Positions 1 through 6,625 of a stretch of DNA of 39,749 nt are shown one piece after another (position 1 is the stretch's first letter; the number at the start of each line of letters is the position of its first letter). This DNA comes from an uncultured Lachnospira sp. (GTDB lineage Bacteria; Bacillota; Clostridia; Lachnospirales; Lachnospiraceae), in contig CAMHLZ010000031.1 of the NCBI GenBank assembly GCA_946186125.1, forward strand, positions 1-39,749, in the 5' to 3' direction. The notes under the pieces are model-generated. The model saw only the letters and a list, made by a program, of their open reading frames with translations. It did no database searches and was not told where the DNA came from. Both the position numbers and the translations under genes were made by a program.

Positions 1-49
1 ACAAATGATATTGCACCGGAAGCCTCATAACAACCTACGGAAAGTAGAG

Positions 50-796
50 TTATCCTTTCACAAGCTTCAAAAACTTCTTGTCATTCATCTGCTCGTTCGT
101 GATATACTCCCCATCACGGAATAGCGAATACGTCGTGATCGGAGTCGGTGCATTCTGAGCATCTTCTCTGCTTTCAATTTTTACAGTCCTTAATGATATA
201 CCGTTCTTCTCAGCGGTTTCTTCCAGAACCGGTACATACTTTGCATTAAATGGGCACTGATTCGTATAGTAAAGAACATAACCGCTCTCATCTATGTGGG
301 GATGTCTGGCACATTCCTTGAACACTGGTTTCTCAGTTCCTTTTTCAAACGGCAGGTACCATAGCTGAATCCCATTATCGGCCTCATCACAGATTTCAAA
401 TCCTTTATATTTCAGGAACTTCGGATCCGCCAGGAACGGCTTTTTCTTTGCTGCAGCAAGAATACAAAGTCCCTTTCTTCCCTTGGCCTTGCTGTCATCA
501 ATACATTCGGAAAGCAGATTGCTTGAATATCCATGCCCTTTGAAAGAACCGGAAACCCATAGGCAATCAATATACATATACCCAGGTGCTTCAATCGGAT
601 TCCAAGCATACTCCGCAGGAATATACTCTATGAAGCATTTTCCGCGCTCCACACTTTTCAGGAATACAAGTCCTTCATCAAATCTGTCCGCAAGCCATGA
701 CTTCTTCGACGATACCTGAACATCTTTATTATTGGAGATGGCACAGCAAATATGCTCTTTTTCAAGATTCTCCTTCGTAACTCTTATATATTCCAT
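50..796 (-). CDS. GNAT acetyltransferase with C-terminal YoaP-like domain
   Basis: This 248-residue cytoplasmic protein has an N-terminal GNAT N-acetyltransferase fold (about residues 1-150) with an acetyl-CoA loop around FKGHGYSSNLL (85-95). The C-terminal third, with the YYTNQCPFN stretch and a conserved TTYSLFRDGEYIT end, resembles the YoaP-like domain that follows GNAT domains in many Firmicutes proteins. The acceptor substrate cannot be told from sequence. It starts at an ATG behind AAGGAGGG, four bases after the GyrI-like gene stops, so it is the last gene of the WYL-led cluster. The higher GC of this cluster compared with the rest of the window hints at transfer. The family call is fairly sure; the physiological role is unknown. 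Confidence 0.8.
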   Translation of the reverse strand: MEYIRVTKENLEKEHICCAISNNKDVQVSSKKSWLADRFDEGLVFLKSVERGKCFIEYIPAEYAWNPIEAPGYMYIDCLWVSGSFKGHGYSSNLLSECIDDSKAKGRKGLCILAAAKKKPFLADPKFLKYKGFEICDEADNGIQLWYLPFEKGTEKPVFKECARHPHIDESGYVLYYTNQCPFNAKYVPVLEETAEKNGISLRTVKIESREDAQNAPTPITTYSLFRDGEYITNEQMNDKKFLKLVKG

Positions 797-800
797 ACCC

Positions 801-1433
801 TTAAGCCCTCCTTATCGGATGCCTGACCACAGTTTTCAGTTTCTCCGGTGCAACCTTCCTTGCATCGCTCAGATAAATCTCGTGGTGCATTCTCTGATCC
901 GTAATATCAAGAACATATCCCTGCTCTTCCATAAATCTGTGCATAGCATCTACCGTAGCAGGCTCATCGTCATACGATCCGATATGCATACACTGCACAC
1001 ACAAGCCTTCATCATAGGTGAAAAATTCTACCTTTGAGAAATCCTGTTTCTTCTTAACCATCGCTTCCCGAACAGCCCAGTGAAAATCTTCTTTCGTCAC
1101 AAAGTCAGGCAGGCGGATGACGGATATCCACTGGAAAGAATCCTTATTCGCATAATCTACACCAACCACGCCGTCCTGCCACCAGAATCCTTCCAAAGGC
1201 GGTACCACGTAATCAAAATATCCATCAATCTGATGGTCACCCTTTTTGCTCATCTTAATCGTAAATGCGATTCCATATAAAAGGCCTATAGCCTGTTTGT
1301 ACTCGCCATCTTCATCGTTTGGATTGCCGCTGCCCCTGACCGCGATATAATTCATCTTCGGAACAGTGACGATAGACGGCGTGCCCTTCGGCATATAGAA
1401 TTTTTTGTATTCCTTCTTGTAATCAAACGCCAT
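801..1433 (-). CDS. GyrI-like small-molecule-binding domain protein
   Basis: This is a 210-residue single-domain protein of the GyrI-like (AraC effector-binding/SOUL-related) superfamily. The opening MAFDYKKEYKKFY, the MNYIAVRGSGNPN strand, the VPPLEGFWW motif and the LCVQCMHIGSYDDEP strand are typical of the stand-alone forms found in Firmicutes. Such domains bind hydrophobic or cationic small molecules, and some hydrolyse cyclopropanoid compounds; the ligand here is unknown. Its ATG is six bases after the original end of the VOC gene, and its ribosome site (GGAGGGATAAGGG) lies in the last codons of that gene, so translation is probably coupled. Together with the WYL regulator and the acetyltransferase it suggests a small-molecule sensing or detoxification cassette. 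Confidence 0.75.
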   Translation of the reverse strand: MAFDYKKEYKKFYMPKGTPSIVTVPKMNYIAVRGSGNPNDEDGEYKQAIGLLYGIAFTIKMSKKGDHQIDGYFDYVVPPLEGFWWQDGVVGVDYANKDSFQWISVIRLPDFVTKEDFHWAVREAMVKKKQDFSKVEFFTYDEGLCVQCMHIGSYDDEPATVDAMHRFMEEQGYVLDITDQRMHHEIYLSDARKVAPEKLKTVVRHPIRRA

Positions 1434-1438
1434 ATCCC

Positions 1439-1858
1439 TTATCCCTCCGTCAGATCTTTCATTTCATAAGGCTTATTCCATGAACCGATCTCAATAAGAT
1501 TCCCCTCCGGATCCGCAATATAGCAGGTTCTCTGTCCTCAGGGCTCAAGCTCCGGTTCAAGCACGGATGTTGCGCCATTTTCCACAGCCTTCTTATATGC
1601 CGCATCCACCTCTTCAAATGTATCAACATACAGCGCCAGTTCAAAATGGCCGTTAAGCCCTTTGATATACTCATACCGTCGGCTTGTCATTTTCTCAAAG
1701 TCCTTCCTGCCATAAAGCAGAAAAAGTGTTCCGTCTTTCACAAGATACACATTGGAGGTATTCTCTGCTTCCTTGATCTCAAATCCAAGAACATCTCTAT
1801 AAAAGCGGATCATCCTCCCCATATCCTCAACAAGTATTCCAAAGCCATCTAATCTCAT
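1439..1858 (-). pseudogene. VOC (glyoxalase/bleomycin-resistance fold) protein broken by in-frame TGA
   Basis: The frame opens with MRLDGFGILVEDMGRMIRF, a typical VOC-superfamily start, and runs to LEPELEP, where a TGA at 1538-1540 stops it after 106 codons. The same frame continues without any shift through GQRTCYIADPEGNLIEIGSW to a natural TAA at 1439-1441. The part beyond the stop holds the conserved DPEGN-IEI strand with the last metal-ligand glutamate, so the 106-residue product would lack a complete fold. VOC proteins usually have Trp before GQR, and TGG to TGA is one base change. Its start codon overlaps the WYL stop (TAATG). It is either a recent pseudogene or a base error; the strongly retained downstream frame argues for a very young event. 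Confidence 0.85.
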
Positions 1859-2772
1859 TATGCTAATCCTCCATATATTTTTAATGTTTCCTCTGCATTC
1901 CTGCGGATAATGTCTCGTGCTTCCTTTGGTTCCAGCACCTCAGCCTTTGCCCCGAATGTCATAAGCCAGGTCACAAGGTTTTCCATATCCGTATAGTCAG
2001 CTGAAAAAAGCAGCCTTCCATCATCCATTTCCGTAAAACAACGTGGTCCGAACTCTTCGACCAGCCGCCACTTCATATCCGATGTGAAAATAGCCTTTAC
2101 CTTAATCCCGCCCGGAAAAATCTTCTCATTCGACAAATCCGGCATAGGCGCATTCCGGCAGACAAATTCCTTATCAGTTTCTGCAACCCGATCCATACGG
2201 TTCAGCTTGAACAGTCTATAATCATTGCTTTCTAAGCACCATCCCCATACATACCAGCTTGACCATTGGAAAACCAGATAATATGGTTCTATCCTGCGGT
2301 TACTCTCACCGGACGGCGCATAATACTTAAACTGTATAAGGTGCCTGTTTTCTATCGCGCTCTGTATCACCTCAATCTTCGGAGCAAGAGATCCTTTATA
2401 CCAAGATGACAGATCAATCAGCATAGAATCTCTGTCGCTGATGAACTCTGATGATCCTGTCTGGATTTTTTCCATCAGCTGACCATAATACTGACTTCCG
2501 CTTACACTATCAAGGCTTCGCAGCCCAGCAAGAATCATCTGCATATCTTTGGAAGTCAGAATCGTCCTGTCCATACGGTATCCATCCATGATGCTAATAC
2601 CGCCGCCGGTACCCTGTGCAGTCCTTATGGGAATCCCCGCCTTGCAAAGATCTTCAATATCCCGGTTTATTGTCCTGCGAGATACCTCAAACCTTTCCGC
2701 CAGTTCAGGAGCCGTAGTCTTTTCTTCCTGCAGTAAGATCGACAATATCCCGATAAGCCTGTCTATTTTCAT
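1858..2772 (-). CDS. WYL-domain transcriptional regulator with DeoR-type HTH (YafY-like)
   Basis: This 304-residue regulator has an N-terminal winged helix (residues 1-60; ETTAPELAERFEVSRRTINRD is the recognition region) and a WYL ligand-binding domain at about 135-215, where the family signature appears as SSWYVWGWC. A C-terminal WCX-type extension follows. Proteins of this family sense small ligands or nucleic acids and usually control adjacent genes. It heads the VOC, GyrI-like and GNAT cluster and overlaps the VOC start by two bases. A perfect 9-bp inverted repeat lies over its candidate -35 box, which fits autoregulation. Family assignment is firm; ligand and target are unknown. Confidence 0.9.
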   Translation of the reverse strand: MKIDRLIGILSILLQEEKTTAPELAERFEVSRRTINRDIEDLCKAGIPIRTAQGTGGGISIMDGYRMDRTILTSKDMQMILAGLRSLDSVSGSQYYGQLMEKIQTGSSEFISDRDSMLIDLSSWYKGSLAPKIEVIQSAIENRHLIQFKYYAPSGESNRRIEPYYLVFQWSSWYVWGWCLESNDYRLFKLNRMDRVAETDKEFVCRNAPMPDLSNEKIFPGGIKVKAIFTSDMKWRLVEEFGPRCFTEMDDGRLLFSADYTDMENLVTWLMTFGAKAEVLEPKEARDIIRRNAEETLKIYGGLA

Positions 2773-2788
2773 AATCTCTCACACTCCG

Positions 2789-2817
2789 TATATATCATAG
2801 CAAACTCAACATGACAA
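2789..2817 (-). promoter_or_regulatory. Candidate promoter of the WYL cluster
   Basis: On the minus strand TTGTCA (2812-2817) and TATATA (2789-2794) are separated by exactly 17 bases. The -35 box lies inside the right arm of the inverted repeat listed separately. It is read from sequence only. Confidence 0.5.
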
Positions 2818-2831
2818 CAGTATGTCATGTT
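2808..2831. promoter_or_regulatory. Perfect 9-6-9 inverted repeat, candidate WYL operator
   Basis: AACATGACA (2808-2816) and TGTCATGTT (2823-2831) are exact reverse complements with a 6-base spacer. The repeat covers the candidate -35 box of the WYL gene, a usual position for an autoregulatory operator. It has no T-tract, so it is not a terminator. Confidence 0.6.
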
Positions 2832-2863
2832 TATTATAGCAGTTTAACTTTTTTTCGTAAATG

Positions 2864-2906
2864 AAAAAAACCTGCGAACATCAGGATTTCTCTCAATGCC
2901 CGCAGG
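2864..2906 (-). terminator. Intrinsic terminator upstream of the WYL cluster
   Basis: On the minus strand an 11-bp stem (2871-2881 with 2896-2906, two G-U pairs) is followed by seven T (2864-2870). It ends transcription coming from the AT-rich patch and insulates the WYL promoter. Confidence 0.8.
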
Positions 2907-3087
2907 CGGGGTAACGATTCGTTATTCAGTTTACACTCTTTTCACGAAGTCCAACGAAATCTATCCAATCCCGCTCTTTAGCCTTCCCCATCCAGCCGTT
3001 GAACTCTTACCGGACTTAACTTCCACAATGGTTACAAAGGTAAGCCGAAAACAAGAATTCTTTTCTTTGTTCTTGAAACCAAGTTCT
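2907..3087. other. Degenerate sequence without an intact gene
   Basis: I see no intact gene here. On the minus strand, after the stop of the truncated gene at 3088, a frame is open for about 40 codons but has no start. A second frame gives a short stretch (FNGWMGKAKERDWIDFVGL) that reads like real protein and then stops. I cannot assign it. The stretch is probably remnant sequence left by recombination. Confidence 0.4.
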
Positions 3088-3363
3088 TTAAAATTCAAGT
3101 TCTAAGACCGTACATTCTTTCGTAACACCATTTACCCATGCCTCATATTCATCTGGAGTTCTTTTTACAAATTCTCTCCAATCCTGTAAATCTCTTGTGT
3201 AAGTAATATTAGGAAACGCCTTGGCATCCAAATTTTCTAAAAGTCTATCCTGATAATTTTCTTCGCATACAATTCCGTCATATTTTTCTGCCAGAAGTTT
3301 TACCATTGTGGATTTTCCGGCATATGCTGTCCCATTAATAAAGTATACATTTTCAAACTTCAT
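3088..3363 (-). pseudogene. Truncated P-loop nucleotide-binding protein (N-terminal fragment)
   Basis: The 91-residue product opens with an intact Walker A motif (INGTAYAGKSTMVK, residues 9-22), followed by helical sequence with DLQDWREFVKRTPDEYEAWV. Small AAA/kinase-like proteins with this start are normally about twice as long; here the frame stops at VLELEF, and what follows in other frames is degenerate. No Walker B or lid region is present, so ATP turnover is unlikely. It starts 20 bases after the nucleoside phosphorylase gene and may be co-transcribed with it, ending at the terminator near 2870. It is best read as the 5' end of a gene whose 3' part was lost, though a short functional form cannot be ruled out. 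Confidence 0.6.
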
Positions 3364-3383
3364 AACAATCTTACCACTCCCGT

Positions 3384-4127
3384 TTATCTTATAGACTTAA
3401 TTATCATATCAATAATTTCACCGACAGCCTTTTTTATATCATTGCCTTCCCATCCAAGTTTCCAATCATCCTCTAAATATACATCAGAAACAACATATAT
3501 ACCCGTTGCTACACATTTTCTATAATTAGCTATTGTAAACAAACCAACACCTTCCATTTCAACACAAAGTGCTCCTTTGTCCCGATAATCCATGACTTGT
3601 CCCCACGTTTCCCTATAACCTGCGTCCGTTGTCAAATGAATTCCTCTCTTGTATAGAATTTCTGCACTTGTTATCATTTCTTCAATCTCGTTCGTCAAAT
3701 CCTTCGATGAATGAATTATATCATAATCATATCCGTACAACCTTGCTACTGCAGTATCATTAAAAGCGCCGTCCGTAAGAATAATCTCTCCCGGAACTAA
3801 TTCTGGTTGTAAGCCTCCGGCATATCCAACATGAATTAATTCTTTAACGCCTCCGGCAATTAAATCCTCCGCTTGTGTAGCTATCGCAGGCGAGCACATA
3901 TGCCCTTTTATAAAACCAATGTTTTCATTTTTATTAAACACATACAGCTTCCCACCTAATGGATATCTATATTCTCCTACATTTCTTGACACCATTTCAT
4001 CAAAAATGTCATCAGCAAGAAGATATACTCTATCCGGTATTTTGATTTTATCAATATCAAATCCAGCATTTTTTAATTCTACTCTGACAAGTTTCTTAGG
4101 ATCTGTTAATGTATTATTTCTGTCCAC
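3384..4127 (-). CDS. Nucleoside phosphorylase (PNP/UDP phosphorylase-1 superfamily)
   Basis: The 247-residue protein has the fold markers of the PNP_UDP_1 superfamily: a glycine-rich strand (IHVGYAGGL), the ALCVEMEGVGLF motif whose Met-Glu contacts the ribose and base, and a following VVSD that carries the usual catalytic Asp. It should split a purine or pyrimidine nucleoside with phosphate, or hydrolyse it, in the cytoplasm; the exact base is not evident. I chose the GTG at 4127 because AAGGAG lies six bases upstream; a TTG five codons earlier would overlap that ribosome site. It follows a small unknown gene by 11 bases and precedes the truncated P-loop gene. Its AT-rich composition differs strongly from the GC-rich cluster next door. 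Confidence 0.8.
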   Translation of the reverse strand: MDRNNTLTDPKKLVRVELKNAGFDIDKIKIPDRVYLLADDIFDEMVSRNVGEYRYPLGGKLYVFNKNENIGFIKGHMCSPAIATQAEDLIAGGVKELIHVGYAGGLQPELVPGEIILTDGAFNDTAVARLYGYDYDIIHSSKDLTNEIEEMITSAEILYKRGIHLTTDAGYRETWGQVMDYRDKGALCVEMEGVGLFTIANYRKCVATGIYVVSDVYLEDDWKLGWEGNDIKKAVGEIIDMIIKSIR

Positions 4128-4138
4128 TATTTTCTCCT

Positions 4139-4354
4139 TCAAATATCATTCGGCCTCTCAATAGTATCTTTTATATCAAAATTTATGTGTATCTTTTGAA
4201 TATCCAAATTGTGTTTGAAACTTCTTATTGCACTTGCATATTCGCCATTTGTTTCTTCACTTTCCGGCCAGATTTTTAAGACAGCATTATCCAGCGAATA
4301 TTCTTTTCCGCCGACAATTGCCTGAATATTCTCAGGAAACTCCAGTTGTCTCAT
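4139..4354 (-). CDS. Small hypothetical protein
   Basis: I do not recognise this 71-residue soluble protein, which starts MRQLEFPENIQAIVGG and ends in a charged, strand-rich tail. It has no signal peptide or membrane segment. GGAGAA lies just before the ATG, a short spacing. Its stop codon overlaps the ribosome site of the nucleoside phosphorylase, so the two are probably translated from one message. It could be an intact small gene or the 3' part of a longer one, since the upstream gene is broken. Confidence 0.45.
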   Translation of the reverse strand: MRQLEFPENIQAIVGGKEYSLDNAVLKIWPESEETNGEYASAIRSFKHNLDIQKIHINFDIKDTIERPNDI

Positions 4355-4364
4355 TTCTCCTATA

Positions 4365-4605
4365 CTATGCTATATGTAAAGACTTAATCAAAAAATCTAC
4401 GACACTCTTTTGATATTGATCTTTTATGATATTTTCTTTGCTTTCTTCAATACTTCCATCAACAAAATATTTGCCGTTTTCTTTATTGATTGATAATGAA
4501 TCAAGAGGCCATCCTTCAAATCTTTTTGATGAAGCTTTATCAATCATATAGAATAACCCGTTTTTTTTGAGCTGCCATATTGTCCATAAAACTCTGCCTT
4601 CATAA
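4365..4605 (-). pseudogene. Unknown gene with a frameshift in a poly-A run
   Basis: From an ATG near 4603 the minus strand reads MKAEFYGQYGSSKK and then runs into an early stop. After the run of eight A at 4562-4569 the next frame continues as NGLFYMIDKASSKRFEGW and stays open to a TAG at 4365. Adding one A to the run joins the two into a single protein of about 79 residues, possibly longer because the first frame is also open upstream of the ATG. I do not recognise the family. This is either a homopolymer slip in the genome, a sequencing error or a phase-variable tract. The gene abuts the severed rlmD extension, and the two read as a recombination joint near 4640. Confidence 0.55.
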
Positions 4606-4626
4606 TAGCAAAATCAGAAAATCTTT

Positions 4627-4794
4627 TTACCTTTGATGGATTTCTCGCTCTATAATCCCATACTTAGCCTTAACCTGTGCAATATACAGATTTGAAACTT
4701 TCATTCCATCATTATGCTCAGCCACGTATGCTTTGATTTCCTCATAGGTTGCCTTACTCTCCGCAGATGTCAAATCCAGTTCATCCATATCCAG
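4627..4794 (-). pseudogene. Detached C-terminal extension of the RlmD-type methyltransferase
   Basis: Directly after the TGA that ends rlmD (4795-4797) the same frame continues for 55 codons: LDMDELDLTSAESKATYEEI and then VSNLYIAQVKAKYGIIERE. From memory, this helical extension follows the methyltransferase domain in many Lachnospiraceae RlmD-like proteins, where it runs on for some 30 further residues. Here it ends at IHQR, just after the conserved IERE, at an apparent joint with unrelated sequence. It has no start codon or ribosome site of its own. So rlmD has lost its extension twice over: by an in-frame stop and by a 3' truncation. Confidence 0.65.
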
Positions 4795-6192
4795 TCACAC
4801 ATTCACATGATGCTTCGCTTCATGAAGTTTCGACAATAAGCATACCGTCTCGACATTTGCATTTTGTGCAAACATATCCACTGCACAGGCTCTTTCTACT
4901 CTGTAGCCGCTCGCCTGTAAAACTTCTAAATCTCTTGCGAGACTTGTCGGCTTACACGAAATATATACCATTCTGTCTACTGAATAATCTATTATTCTTT
5001 TCAGTGCTTTCGGGTGAATACCGTCTCTTGGCGGATCTAATACAATTAAATCAGGCTTTTCTTCTAAGTCATCTAAGACTTTTAATACGTCTCCCGCTAT
5101 AAAATAGCAATTATTAAGTCCATTGCTTTCACTGTTAATTTTTGCCGCTTCTACAGCTTCTTCAACTATTTCAACACCCACCACTTTGTTCGCAACAGGT
5201 GCCAGTACCTGTGCAATTGTACCGGTACCGCTATACAGATCAAAAATTATTTTATTCTCTGTAGTTCCTATGTATTCTCTTGCTTTTTCGTATAATCTTT
5301 CTGCACCGCGTGAGTTTGTCTGAAAGAACGAAAATGTTGACACTTTAAAACAAAGTCCCATTATGTTCTCTACAACATAATCCCTTCCGTATATGACTTC
5401 CATTTTATCGCACTTAACCGCATCCGCAACAGAATCATTAATGATATGTGTTATTCCTACAACATTTCCTTCAAGTTCAAGAGCTAAAAGGTTATCTTTT
5501 AAAGCTGAAAAATCTATATCATTTTGCGAAGTTGTCACAAGATTGACAGTTATTTCTCCCGTAGTTGCAGATCTCCTTACAAGCAAATGCCTGAAATATC
5601 CTATATGTGTTATCTTATGAAAGTAACCAAGTCCACTTTCTTTTGCAAAATCCAATACAGTCGTTAGAATCTTATTATAGTCATCGTTTACAATCATACA
5701 ATTATCAGTTGTAACGATATCATAAAAACTTTCTTTTTTATGCATTCCTAGTGATAACGGACCATCTTTATATTCATCTCCAAATGAATACTCCATCTTA
5801 TTTCTATAATAAAATTCATCCGGACTTCCTATTATGCCTTCATAATCGTATGTATAATCTATAGCTTCATCCAATATATTATTAATAATTTGAGATTTTA
5901 ATTCCAGCTGATTTTCATAACTGATATTTTGAAAACTACACCCACCGCATTGTCCAAAATGCGGGCATGGAGACTGACGGTCTTCTAAAGGAGATTTCTC
6001 CAGTATTTCCACAACCTTACCTTCCAATTTGCTATTTTTCTTCTTTGTCAGTCTAAACTGTATTTTTTGTCCCGGAACAGTTCCCTTTACTATAACTTTA
6101 CTAACCCTGTCTTCTTCACATACATCTACAATTCCTTTTCCTCCGAATTGTGCCTGTGTAACTGTTCCTTCGTATATATTGCCTTTCTTCAT
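4795..6192 (-). CDS. rlmD: 23S rRNA (uracil-C5)-methyltransferase, RlmD/RumA type
   Basis: This SAM-dependent enzyme places m5U in 23S rRNA (or a related site). It has an N-terminal TRAM domain (about 1-55), a four-cysteine iron-sulfur motif (CPHFGQCGGCSFQ plus an upstream-type Cys arrangement), a Rossmann methyltransferase domain with DLYSGTGTIAQVLA, the LDPPRDGIHPK motif and the catalytic cysteine in VYISCKPTSLARDL. All key residues are present, so the core should be active. I chose the Met at 6192, with GAGG six bases upstream, over the Met six codons earlier. The protein stops at HHVNV, while the same frame continues past the TGA as the usual C-terminal extension of this family. Whether the target is U1939 or U747 cannot be told. 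Confidence 0.88.
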   Translation of the reverse strand: MKKGNIYEGTVTQAQFGGKGIVDVCEEDRVSKVIVKGTVPGQKIQFRLTKKKNSKLEGKVVEILEKSPLEDRQSPCPHFGQCGGCSFQNISYENQLELKSQIINNILDEAIDYTYDYEGIIGSPDEFYYRNKMEYSFGDEYKDGPLSLGMHKKESFYDIVTTDNCMIVNDDYNKILTTVLDFAKESGLGYFHKITHIGYFRHLLVRRSATTGEITVNLVTTSQNDIDFSALKDNLLALELEGNVVGITHIINDSVADAVKCDKMEVIYGRDYVVENIMGLCFKVSTFSFFQTNSRGAERLYEKAREYIGTTENKIIFDLYSGTGTIAQVLAPVANKVVGVEIVEEAVEAAKINSESNGLNNCYFIAGDVLKVLDDLEEKPDLIVLDPPRDGIHPKALKRIIDYSVDRMVYISCKPTSLARDLEVLQASGYRVERACAVDMFAQNANVETVCLLSKLHEAKHHVNV

Positions 6193-6246
6193 TTTAACCT
6201 CATTCTTCATGTCATTATTTGTTCCTGCTTTGAATAGAAACCATTA

Positions 6247-6278
6247 TTTTAAAACAGACCATACTATCGTATGGTCTG
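6247..6278 (-). terminator. Intrinsic terminator after the small membrane protein
   Basis: A perfect 10-bp stem (6255-6264 with 6269-6278) with a four-base loop is followed on the minus strand by TTTT and an AT run. It separates the small membrane protein gene from rlmD. Confidence 0.85.
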
Positions 6279-6306
6279 CAATGCTACCTTATTGAATAAG
6301 CTCAAA

Positions 6307-6558
6307 TTATTCTTCATCATCTTCAAAGAAATCATCTTCAAATTCATCTTCGAAATCATCTTCAAAATCATCCATATAATCCGGAGTAAGATACTTATAT
6401 AATCCATATGCTGCAAGCGCCAATACTAAAACGACTCCGACAATCGTAAGTATACACGTAAGATTACATTTCTTTTTCTCCTCTTTTTCCTGCTTTTTGA
6501 GCAATTCATTAATCTTTGCTATATTAGCACTATTCATCAAATTCTCTAATCTGTCCAT
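6307..6558 (-). CDS. Small single-pass membrane protein with acidic tail
   Basis: The 83-residue protein has a charged cytoplasmic helix (KINELLKKQEKEEKKK), one membrane segment (about 34-56, LTIVGVVLVLALAAYGLYKY) and a tail made almost only of Asp, Glu and Phe (FEDDFEDEF pattern). I know no function; similar small acidic-tailed membrane proteins are common in Lachnospiraceae. The Met at 6558 is preferred because AAGGAAGG lies eight bases upstream. The Met eight codons earlier has no ribosome site and follows closely on a TATAAT-like box near 6586-6591. It lies between pcrA and rlmD, with its own terminator behind it. Confidence 0.7.
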   Translation of the reverse strand: MDRLENLMNSANIAKINELLKKQEKEEKKKCNLTCILTIVGVVLVLALAAYGLYKYLTPDYMDDFEDDFEDEFEDDFFEDDEE

Positions 6559-6625
6559 ATATGCATCCTTCCTTCCACTCATATAGGTGTATTATATCAC
6601 ATTAATCCATTTTTTACTACTTCTT

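Noticed and set aside
1459-1674. Short minus-strand frame overlapping the VOC gene
   Set aside because: It lies in another frame of the VOC gene, gives low-complexity basic sequence, and the VOC frame itself continues across the stop.
2896-3105. Plus-strand frame of 69 codons in the degenerate stretch
   Set aside because: It has no ribosome site, crosses the minus-strand terminator and gives no family-like sequence.
1538-4797. TGA read as Trp or selenocysteine at the two in-frame stops
   Set aside because: TGA is used as a normal stop elsewhere (for example the ATGA overlap at 38090-38093), no selenocysteine element is visible, and the VOC context wants Trp, which fits a simple mutation.
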